Source of the DNA: a bacterium
GTDB lineage: Bacteria > Actinomycetota > Acidimicrobiia > Acidimicrobiales > UBA8592
Length of the DNA: 13,316 nt
Direction: 5' to 3'
Assembly: GCA_002713605.1 (NCBI GenBank)
Contig: PATL01000041.1
Location: forward strand, 1 to 13,316
Positions within the stretch are counted from its first letter, which is position 1. Each line of letters starts with the position of its first letter. The position numbers were made by a program, and so were the translations under genes. This document shows positions 6,607 through 13,179 of this stretch, piece by piece. The notes beneath the pieces are model-generated. The model saw only the letters and a list, made by a program, of their open reading frames with translations. It was not told the DNA's origin and did not search any database.

Positions 6607-7446
6607 ATGAAGGTTGCCATCACTGCTTCAGATACTTTTGTTGCCCCATATATAGTGGAAATGTTAGGAAATGCCGCTGTAGTAATTCCTGATGAGGCAA
6701 TTAAAGACCAACTAACTATTGATTCTTTATTGACTCCTTGTAACGCCCTGATACATATTAATTCAAGACCTGTTGAATCATCATTCGAAAGAAATGATAG
6801 ACAGACAAAATTGGAAATGATGAATGCGGCTAGACCCATTTTAGATGCTGTAGATAGGCACGGAAGTATTCACTTAATCATAGTAGGTACACTTAGAGTC
6901 CATCCTCAATGGGAGCCTGGAGAACCATTCTATGGACTTGATTCTACATTGGCACCGCGTGATACCGCTGCAGAAGGTCAATTATGGATGGAAGAGAATG
7001 CATTAGATAGAGCTCATTCAGAAAAACCAGTTAGCATTATTAGAGCTTCTAATGTACAAGGAGTTCCACTTTCAGGACCACCAGGTAATGGCATCTTACA
7101 CCGCTGGGCTAGAGAATGTCAAATAGGATGGATCAACGTACCAGGAGATGGCTCTAATCCTAAGGATTTCATACATATTGAAGATTTGATTCAAGTTATT
7201 GGTGGGATTTTAGAGAATCCTCCATTAACCAGAGAAGAGATTGCTGTTGGATCTGGGAAAGGAATCTCAATGCTAGATTTAGCAAATATGTATAATTCTA
7301 AAACAGGATGTGAAATAGAACTAAATCAAAATGATGATGAAGAAGTATTCGGACTTGTGGATGCTTGGGTTCTTGAAGAAAGATTAGGATTTAGGCCTAG
7401 AATTAGCCTTGATGAAATGATAGAAGAGGCTTTTGAAGTTGCCTAG
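6607..7446 (+). CDS. Degenerate extended SDR / NAD-dependent epimerase-like protein
   Basis: From ATG at 6607 the product has 279 residues. An upstream TTG at 6541 would add 22 poorly conserved residues, and MKVAITAS is the natural beginning of the first Rossmann strand. GAGG lies 9 nt upstream of the ATG. The second half looks like sugar-nucleotide epimerases/dehydratases: PVSIIRASNVQGVPLSGP, NPKDFIHIEDLIQVIGG, IAVGSGKGISMLDLANMY and a C-terminal LGFRPRISLDEMIEEAF. The first half deviates: where the family has TGATGFIG for NAD(P) binding, this has TASDTFVA. Where the catalytic YxxxK precedes AAE, this reads LAPRDTAAE. Dehydrogenase or epimerase chemistry of the usual kind is therefore unlikely. 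A binding or regulatory role, or an altered active site, is possible. It is divergent from gcvPA, and its stop codon overlaps that of the convergent EF-hand gene. Confidence 0.8.
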   Translation: MKVAITASDTFVAPYIVEMLGNAAVVIPDEAIKDQLTIDSLLTPCNALIHINSRPVESSFERNDRQTKLEMMNAARPILDAVDRHGSIHLIIVGTLRVHPQWEPGEPFYGLDSTLAPRDTAAEGQLWMEENALDRAHSEKPVSIIRASNVQGVPLSGPPGNGILHRWARECQIGWINVPGDGSNPKDFIHIEDLIQVIGGILENPPLTREEIAVGSGKGISMLDLANMYNSKTGCEIELNQNDDEEVFGLVDAWVLEERLGFRPRISLDEMIEEAFEVA

Positions 7447-8996
7447 ACTGAGTTAACAACTAATTTTTTCCTAATGCTATTCCAATCTACAACAGAGACT
7501 TTCAATGACATTTCTCTACCAGGAGAAATATCGCTTATATCGTAATCATTTCTCATCCTAACCTCAATCTCATTAGATTCAGAAGTCACATTAAGAGTAT
7601 TGCCTCGCCGGTATTCTTCAGAGATACCTATTCCAAATGTGCGATCGACAGAATTTACTCTAAAGGATAAATCGAAATTTTTACCTTTATAATTTGAAAT
7701 CAATTCTCTTTGTTCATTCAAGAATCTAGCCCCATTCATTTGATTAATAATTTCATCTAGAGATATGCCTACATCCACAGAAGAGCCTTCCTTTGACATA
7801 TCTGAAAATGATTCAGAGAGAGGTTCAGTTACCGAAACTCTATCTGGTAAATCAACCTTTTCTGGGACTTCAACTTCATGTTCATCAGCCCATTCCTCAG
7901 AACTAATTTGTTCTGGAATTTCCACTCTATCTGGAACTTCAACTTGAGGAGTATTATGTGAAGATTCAATAGATTCAGAGATCTCTTCTTTTTCTATTGG
8001 AGATTGTTCAATATCAGGGACTAATTCAACATCAGCGTTATTCATTTTATCTGGTTGATTAATAGCCGAAACTGCACCAATTGCTGCTCCAGCAATACCT
8101 AATCCAGCCACGACTTTCGCATTATCATTAGATAATTTAGTTTTAGCAACAGTCACTAATGCATCAGATTTCATTTTCCAAATAGCTCTAGCGGGGGCTT
8201 GGGCTACTAATGGCAATTGAGAAATTTCCTCTTCAAATCTAGAATCGAAATCTGCTTTTATAGCATCTATATTCTCGTTACTATCTGAATTTTCAAGCAT
8301 TTCACTTAATTCCAATGTCCATTTATTGGCTCTTGAAATCATATCATCTTCAATCATATTGCTACCTATATTTTCTTCAACAACTTCATTGCTAACTTCT
8401 GGTTGTTTGACATCTTCAACGGCAGAAATATTAATTTTTCCAGCACCAACAAATCGACGTGTACCTACTGGAATGTTTCCATCAGCAGGAACTCTAGTCC
8501 AACCACCGCCATACCAATCATTACTGCCATCTTGTTCTCTATCATCTAAACTCCAAGAAGGTGCACCTCCATCATTGGCATTATAGAAATATAACCTACA
8601 ATTATTAGGATTAAGATACCAATCCTTGCCATTAATTTTACTAGATTGTATTTTATACTCTCCATTATATTTATCTTTAACATGATTTGAAATAATCAAA
8701 GATGATGAACTAACCGTTGTTTCATTCTCAATCCCTAGAAGTGCCATTAACTCATTTGAAGATAGTTTACCGCTACCATCTTGGTCAATAGCAGAAAATA
8801 TAGGCTGTAAATAAGAGCGAGGTGCACGGCTTCCTGTAAGTTGTTCTAAACCTGAATCAAACTCATCTAAATCAATTTCTCCATCACCATCGAAATCAAA
8901 TTTTGAAATCATTCCTTCGGCATTGAGACCTTTGCTAATTAATAATTTCTCGAGGTTTTTCATTGCCGCTGCGACTAGTTTATCGGATATAGCCAT
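7443..8996 (-). CDS. EF-hand protein with WW-like segment, acidic Pro repeats and possible OB-fold C-terminus
   Basis: I do not recognise this 517-residue protein as a whole. Two canonical EF-hand loops are visible: DFDGDGEIDLDE (34-45) and DQDGSGKLSSNE (71-82), with hydrophobic helices on either side, so it should bind Ca2+. Residues 125-150 resemble a WW domain: Trp126, then R-L-YFYNAN, then PSW148. This is followed by a second aromatic patch, WYGGGWTRVP (161-170). A helical region (222-290) and a short Gly/Ala-rich hydrophobic stretch (295-312) come next. After them is an acidic linker with repeated VEVPDRV/VEVPEKV/VDLPDRV units (351-388). The last 100 residues (GKNFDLSFRVNSVDRTFGI...) could be a small beta barrel of the OB-fold kind; that is a guess. 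No signal peptide is seen, so it may be cytoplasmic. The ATG at 8994-8996 has no clear Shine-Dalgarno site. It lies 63 nt downstream of gcvT. Confidence 0.85.
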   Translation of the reverse strand: MAISDKLVAAAMKNLEKLLISKGLNAEGMISKFDFDGDGEIDLDEFDSGLEQLTGSRAPRSYLQPIFSAIDQDGSGKLSSNELMALLGIENETTVSSSSLIISNHVKDKYNGEYKIQSSKINGKDWYLNPNNCRLYFYNANDGGAPSWSLDDREQDGSNDWYGGGWTRVPADGNIPVGTRRFVGAGKINISAVEDVKQPEVSNEVVEENIGSNMIEDDMISRANKWTLELSEMLENSDSNENIDAIKADFDSRFEEEISQLPLVAQAPARAIWKMKSDALVTVAKTKLSNDNAKVVAGLGIAGAAIGAVSAINQPDKMNNADVELVPDIEQSPIEKEEISESIESSHNTPQVEVPDRVEIPEQISSEEWADEHEVEVPEKVDLPDRVSVTEPLSESFSDMSKEGSSVDVGISLDEIINQMNGARFLNEQRELISNYKGKNFDLSFRVNSVDRTFGIGISEEYRRGNTLNVTSESNEIEVRMRNDYDISDISPGREMSLKVSVVDWNSIRKKLVVNSV

Positions 8997-9059
8997 GCAT
9001 ATGCGTGAGGAAAGGTAAACATGATACTTACCCCGTCACAATTACAAAATCTTACAGGA

Positions 9060-10199
9060 TTAGACGAAAGGTGTAGGCACAATAATCGATTTAACTCTTC
9101 GTCTACTACTTGCTTGTATCCACAATTCTTGCCCCATAGATACACCTTCAAAATAACCCATTGCGATACCTGTTTTATTCAAACTTGGAGAAGGCCCTCC
9201 ACTTGTGACATATCCGACTTTTTTTGCAGAATCACTTGGGCCATCAAAAACCATATGCCCTGGTCTAGGATTAGGCCCTCTTTCTTGACAAACTAATCCA
9301 AGCCATCTAACACCCGAATTCATAGATTTAATTACAGCTTCTTTTCCAATGAAATCGTGATCGAGATTCAAACCGAATGGAACATTAGTTTCTGCAGAAT
9401 TACGAAAAAGGAACCCTTCGGGAATATTTGACTCAGATTGAATGCCTAACCCTGGCCAAAGAAAATCTTGTCCTGAAAGAAGATAACCCTTTTCCAATCT
9501 AAGTGTATCTCTGGCACCTAAACCAACTGGTATTGCCCCGGAATTAATCAAAGCTTCCCAGAGACTTGCGGCCTGATTATTTGGAATGAAAATCTCTACG
9601 CCTCTTTCACCAGTATATCCGGTTCCCTGAATCCATCCAGTTATTCCTAAATCATTCCCAACGATATCCTGACAAGAGAATCTAGAGACTACATTCTCTT
9701 TACCCAATACATTTCTCAATATTGGGACTGATTCAGGACCCTGAAGAGCGATAATACTTGTTTCATTAGAAAAATCATTAATTTTTATTGAACCATCGCT
9801 TGGAAGTTTTGAATTAAACCACTCCCACATTGTAGAAATCATAGATGCATTAGGAACTCCGAACACGCTATTTTCAGAATTGATTGCAAAAATCATGTCA
9901 TCAATTATATGCCCATTTTCGTCTAGAAAGTGAGTATATCCACACTTGCCTTTTGCGAAATTAATAAACTGTTGAGTTCCTATTGAATTTAACCATGAAA
10001 GGACTTCATCACCTTCAAACTCGAAAAAACCCATGTGTGAAACATCAAAAAGGCCGGATTTGTTTCGACAAGAAATATGTTCTTCTTGGATTGAAGTATA
10101 CCAAATTGGGAGTTCGAAACCATGGAAATCTACTATATTGGCACCCGCTTGTAAATGATTTTCATAAAGTGCTGTCCTTACTAGATTACCGTCACTCAT
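9060..10199 (-). CDS. gcvT: Aminomethyltransferase, glycine cleavage T-protein
   Basis: GcvT takes the aminomethyl group from lipoyl-GcvH and, with tetrahydrofolate, releases ammonia and 5,10-methylene-tetrahydrofolate. Family blocks run through the chain: LYENHLQAGANIVDFHGFELPIWY near the N-terminus, SGLFDVSHMG, the catalytic-Asp segment IIDDMIF (Asp100/101), GYTGERGVEIF, LGARDTLRLEKGYLLSGQD and the C-terminal GYVTSGGPSPSLNK. From ATG at 10197-10199 the protein has 379 residues, close to the usual 360-375. A TTG at 10224-10226 would add nine residues (HLFLFERG) unlike the family, and AAAGGGG lies just before the chosen ATG. It is separated from gcvPA/gcvPB by about 2.6 kb containing the EF-hand and SDR-like genes. 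No gcvH or lpd is in view. Confidence 0.95.
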   Translation of the reverse strand: MSDGNLVRTALYENHLQAGANIVDFHGFELPIWYTSIQEEHISCRNKSGLFDVSHMGFFEFEGDEVLSWLNSIGTQQFINFAKGKCGYTHFLDENGHIIDDMIFAINSENSVFGVPNASMISTMWEWFNSKLPSDGSIKINDFSNETSIIALQGPESVPILRNVLGKENVVSRFSCQDIVGNDLGITGWIQGTGYTGERGVEIFIPNNQAASLWEALINSGAIPVGLGARDTLRLEKGYLLSGQDFLWPGLGIQSESNIPEGFLFRNSAETNVPFGLNLDHDFIGKEAVIKSMNSGVRWLGLVCQERGPNPRPGHMVFDGPSDSAKKVGYVTSGGPSPSLNKTGIAMGYFEGVSMGQELWIQASSRRRVKSIIVPTPFV

Positions 10200-10296
10200 A
10201 CCCCTTTCGAAAAGGAACAAGTGCAAGAAGGTGGCGCTTTGAAGAACAAAAAAAAATATCTCAGAGAAAATTATTCTGACTTAAAAAATAGAGAGG

Positions 10297-10304
10297 TTTA
10301 TATA
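10297..10304 (+). promoter_or_regulatory. TATA box of the TFB gene
   Basis: TTTATATA matches the archaeal TATA consensus, with a purine-rich GAGAGG just upstream where a BRE would lie. Its centre is about 39 nt before the ATG. That predicts a transcription start near 10325 and a short leader holding the Shine-Dalgarno site. The element is nearly symmetric, so weak firing toward gcvT is possible. Confidence 0.7.
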
Positions 10305-10321
10305 GTGTCATCACCACTATA
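10301..10321 (+). repeat. Inverted repeat at TFB promoter, candidate operator
   Basis: TATAGTG (10301-10307) is mirrored by CACTATA (10315-10321) across a 7-nt spacer. The arms are perfect. The left arm overlaps the TATA box and the right arm reaches the expected transcription start. A dimeric repressor here would block assembly of the initiation complex, but no regulator is identified. Confidence 0.45.
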
Positions 10322-10327
10322 CAACTA

Positions 10328-10332
10328 GAGGT
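10328..10332 (+). promoter_or_regulatory. Shine-Dalgarno site of the TFB gene
   Basis: GAGGT, within AGAGGTTGAT, lies 7 nt before the ATG at 10340. It supports that start and shows the transcript is not leaderless. Confidence 0.65.
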
Positions 10333-10339
10333 TGATAAG

Positions 10340-11362
10340 ATGAAGAGTAGGCGGCAAAGTCAAGGCAAGTCATCGAGTCTCGATGAAAAAAGTAATTCCA
10401 GAAAAAAAGAATTGGATTCAAATAAGAGGCCTTCTCGATCTAGAGGGACTGAGATAGTCACTGGAAAATGTAAAATCTGTGGCTCGAATTCATGGGATAC
10501 AGATTCAGTTCGTGGAGAGACTATTTGTGCAGAATGCGGTTATGTTGCCGCTGAAAATATGATTGATCCAGGTGCTGAGTGGACAAATCATTCAGGTGGT
10601 GAAGATAGGAGTAGAGTTGGGGCTCCAACATCTTTAACAATCTCTGATAAAGGTCTATCTACAGAGATTAGCAGGATAGATTTGACATCTGGAGCCGCAG
10701 CAAGACATGGAATGACCGGAAAGAACTTGCGTGACTGGAGAAGAAGGCAGAGAGTTGATCAGAGAAGCAAAACAAGAGACAGTAGAAGTAGAAATTTAAC
10801 TACTGCTATGCAATTTATCAGAGATAGGGGGGGGTTGCCGAAACAAATCGAGCAAGAAGCTGCAAATCTGTATAGACATTCTATGAAAGAAGGGATAGTC
10901 ACTGGAAGGAGCATAAGAGGAGTCACTGCTGCTTGTGTTTATATTGCAGCAAGGCAAGCAGGAATACCAAGAAGAATTGATGTTATTGCAGAGGCATTTG
11001 ATATGGTAACCGAAGTTGAGCGAAAAGAATTGAAAAGGACAATTAGATTAGTAGCTAGAAAAATGAATACTCATCATATAACAGGGCCTGAGGAATATTT
11101 TGAAAAATTTCATTCAGATTTACAATTACCTCCGAAAGTATTGGGTGATACTAGAGACTTATGGGACGAAGTTGGAGAAAATTTAATCTGGCAAGGTAAG
11201 AAACCTTCAGGGATTGCCGGTTGTATATTGTACAAAGCATCGCAAAATAGTAATTCCCCTAGGACACAGAGTGAAGTTTGTAAAGTCTCAGGAATTAGTG
11301 AGGTGACTCTAAGAGGGTTATTGAAAATATTAAATCAAATATTAGATGAGAAATCACGTTAA
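10340..11362 (+). CDS. tfb: Transcription initiation factor B (TFB/TFIIB family)
   Basis: TFB bridges TBP at the TATA box to RNA polymerase and sets the start site. The 340-residue protein has the full layout. A zinc ribbon holds Cys44, Cys47, Cys63 and Cys66 (CKIC...CAEC). The linker/B-reader region is GAEWTN...RSRVGAPTSLTISDKGLSTEI (about 78-110). Two cyclin folds follow at about 151-242 (GRSIRGVTAACVYIAARQAGIPRR) and 253-335, with the BRE-reading helix-turn-helix SEVCKVSGISEVTLRGLLKIL at the end. A Ser/Lys/Arg-rich N-terminal extension of about 42 residues precedes the ribbon and is longer than in most TFBs. Archaea often carry several TFBs, and whether this is the main one cannot be told here. 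It has its own TATA box and an operator-like inverted repeat. It converges on the SLOG gene with 2 nt between stops. Confidence 0.97.
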   Translation: MKSRRQSQGKSSSLDEKSNSRKKELDSNKRPSRSRGTEIVTGKCKICGSNSWDTDSVRGETICAECGYVAAENMIDPGAEWTNHSGGEDRSRVGAPTSLTISDKGLSTEISRIDLTSGAAARHGMTGKNLRDWRRRQRVDQRSKTRDSRSRNLTTAMQFIRDRGGLPKQIEQEAANLYRHSMKEGIVTGRSIRGVTAACVYIAARQAGIPRRIDVIAEAFDMVTEVERKELKRTIRLVARKMNTHHITGPEEYFEKFHSDLQLPPKVLGDTRDLWDEVGENLIWQGKKPSGIAGCILYKASQNSNSPRTQSEVCKVSGISEVTLRGLLKILNQILDEKSR

Positions 11363-11364
11363 AA

Positions 11365-11814
11365 TTAATCGATTTCATATATAGTTAAAGGTATTTTTTG
11401 TTCATTAGCCATTTCGATTACAATTCTAGTCCATTTACTAGTAGATGATGGAATTGCAAGTATATCTGTAGCAGACTTCAATATCTTCTCAGTTAATGAA
11501 TTAGGAGCCTCTGAACGACCTCGGTCTCTGAGTGTTCTATTGGGGTCATCCCATTCTTCGGAAAAAATAGCTATAGGAATTGAATTATTGTCTGCCCAAC
11601 GTTCAGCCATATAATCAACACCACTTGCACCACCAACTATTATCATATCTGGATACCCATTTTTATCTACCCAATTCTCAATTAATTCCTCAAAAATTTC
11701 AAAATCATAAAACCTACTACTACCAACTACTGCCAAATTGATAATGTTGCCATCCTGATTAAGGTCTTTTTTCCCAAGCGAGTCAACTACATTCTGTCCA
11801 AATCCCGGTGTCAT
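11365..11814 (-). CDS. SLOG-superfamily (DUF2493/YspA-like) nucleotide-binding protein
   Basis: The 149-residue product shows the Rossmann-like pattern of the DUF2493/YspA branch of the SLOG superfamily. Strand 1 ends in LAVVGSSRFYD (27-37). The phosphate loop IIVGGASGVDYMAERWA (58-74) matches the family GGAxGxDxxAexyA. FSEEWDD (84-90) sits where the family has xxAxW. A late segment TDILAIPSSTSKWTRIVIEMANEQKIPLTI matches the usual aDxliA...SxGTxxxIxxA...gxPv. The family is thought to bind nucleotides or nucleotide-derived ligands; the actual ligand is unknown. The first 24 residues are poorly conserved, so the start could be later, though ATG at 11812-11814 is the only ATG before strand 1. 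No strong ribosome-binding site is seen. It is divergent from sufS across 100 bp. Confidence 0.82.
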   Translation of the reverse strand: MTPGFGQNVVDSLGKKDLNQDGNIINLAVVGSSRFYDFEIFEELIENWVDKNGYPDMIIVGGASGVDYMAERWADNNSIPIAIFSEEWDDPNRTLRDRGRSEAPNSLTEKILKSATDILAIPSSTSKWTRIVIEMANEQKIPLTIYEID

Positions 11815-11914
11815 TAGTAGGGGCAGAGAGGTCTGTATGGATAAATGTCATGTACAAAACAATACATTATTTCATATCTGATTATCATTTCGGACTACAT
11901 GGTGACATGTACTG

Positions 11915-13138
11915 ATGCTAGATATTGATGCAATTCGTGCAGATTTTCCAATACTTGGTAGAGTTTTACCTAATGGCAAAAATCTTGTCTATTTTGATAA
12001 CGCCGCAACTTCACAAAAACCTCAATGTGTTATTGATGCAATGAGTGATTTTTATGAGAATTACAATTCAAATGCTCATAGAGCAAATCATACACTAGCT
12101 GATGAAGCAAGCGCTGCATTGGAAAATGCTAGAAGTCAAATTTCTAGTTTTTTTGGTGCCAAGCCAGAGAATATGATTTACACCAGTGGAGCAACGGAAG
12201 CAATTAATCTTGTTTCTTATGGCTGGGCTAAACATAATTTATGTAATGGCGATGTGATTGTAATTACAGAAATGGAGCACCATGCAGATATAGTACCATG
12301 GCAAGAACTATCTAAAGAAAAGGGCGTAGAAGTAAGATATGTGCCAATAAATAACGAAACATTCGTATTAGACATGGAGGCTTTTGAAATCGCTTTGGAA
12401 GGTGCAGATTTAGTTTGTGTAACTCATACTAGTAATGTCTTAGGGATCAGAAATCCAATAGAGGACATAATAAAAATGAGTAAAGAAGTGAATTGTAAAG
12501 TTCTAATTGATTGTGCTCAAGGTGCTCCTCACGAAAAAATAAATTTTGAAACACTAGGTGCAGATTTTCTAGCAATTTCAGCACATAAGATGGCGGGCCC
12601 TACAGGCATCGGTTGCCTTCTAACATCAAAAGAAAGAATTCAGGAAATGGGTCCTTTCATGACTGGTGGTTCAATGATAAAGAAAGTTACCACTGACGGT
12701 TCGACATTCAAAGATGGACATGCTATGTTTGAAACAGGAACTCCAAGAATTGCAGAAGCAATAGGTTGGGGGGCAGCGGTTGAATGGTTAGAGCAATTTA
12801 AGATGGAAGATATTCATAATCATGTACATGAGATAGCGTCATTTGCAGGTAGTGAAATGGAAAAAATACCTGGAATCAAAATTTTTGGCAATCCCAGTGA
12901 CAAGAATTCATCGGGTGCGGTTTCATTTTTACATGAAACAATACAATCTCAGGACTTGGCGTTGCTATTAGATCAAGGAGGTTATGCAGTTCGTACAGGT
13001 CATCACTGCGCGCAACCACTAATGGATGCATTAGGTGTCCCCTCAACCAATAGAGCATCTTTCTGGATATATAATACCAAAGAAGAAGTTGAAGGGTTCA
13101 TTAATCATCTGAGATATATATGTGAAAAATTTGCATAA
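11915..13138 (+). CDS. sufS: Cysteine desulfurase, SufS type (class V aminotransferase, group II)
   Basis: SufS removes sulfur from L-cysteine as a persulfide on its active Cys, yielding alanine, and hands it on for Fe-S cluster assembly. The 407 residues match the family. The N-terminal block LVYFDNAATSQKP, the PLP-stacking His in EMEHHAD, DCAQGAPH, the PLP lysine in SAHKMAGPTG (Lys225) and the catalytic Cys in RTGHHCAQPLM (Cys365) are all intact. The positions are close to those of E. coli SufS (Lys226, Cys364). The compact RxGxHCA loop marks group II (SufS) enzymes rather than IscS/NifS. ATG at 11915 is preceded by GGTGA with a 9-nt gap. sufE follows after 41 nt, so the activator is encoded alongside. 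Confidence 0.97.
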   Translation: MLDIDAIRADFPILGRVLPNGKNLVYFDNAATSQKPQCVIDAMSDFYENYNSNAHRANHTLADEASAALENARSQISSFFGAKPENMIYTSGATEAINLVSYGWAKHNLCNGDVIVITEMEHHADIVPWQELSKEKGVEVRYVPINNETFVLDMEAFEIALEGADLVCVTHTSNVLGIRNPIEDIIKMSKEVNCKVLIDCAQGAPHEKINFETLGADFLAISAHKMAGPTGIGCLLTSKERIQEMGPFMTGGSMIKKVTTDGSTFKDGHAMFETGTPRIAEAIGWGAAVEWLEQFKMEDIHNHVHEIASFAGSEMEKIPGIKIFGNPSDKNSSGAVSFLHETIQSQDLALLLDQGGYAVRTGHHCAQPLMDALGVPSTNRASFWIYNTKEEVEGFINHLRYICEKFA

Positions 13139-13179
13139 GAATACAATCATTTCAATAAAAAAAACCCTTACGGCGTAAC

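Noticed and set aside
10200..10226. N-terminal extension of GcvT from TTG
   Set aside because: The extra residues are unlike the family, and an A/G-rich ribosome site lies directly before the ATG at 10199.
11840..11853. TTTATCC-like element on the minus strand as a promoter of the SLOG gene
   Set aside because: It is at a plausible distance, but the match is loose and such A/T words are common here by chance.
11899..11914. Tiny upstream reading frames (ATG at 11899 and 11907) before sufS
   Set aside because: The ATG at 11907 gives only two codons before a TGA overlapping the sufS start. This probably reflects chance, with GGTGA serving as the ribosome site.
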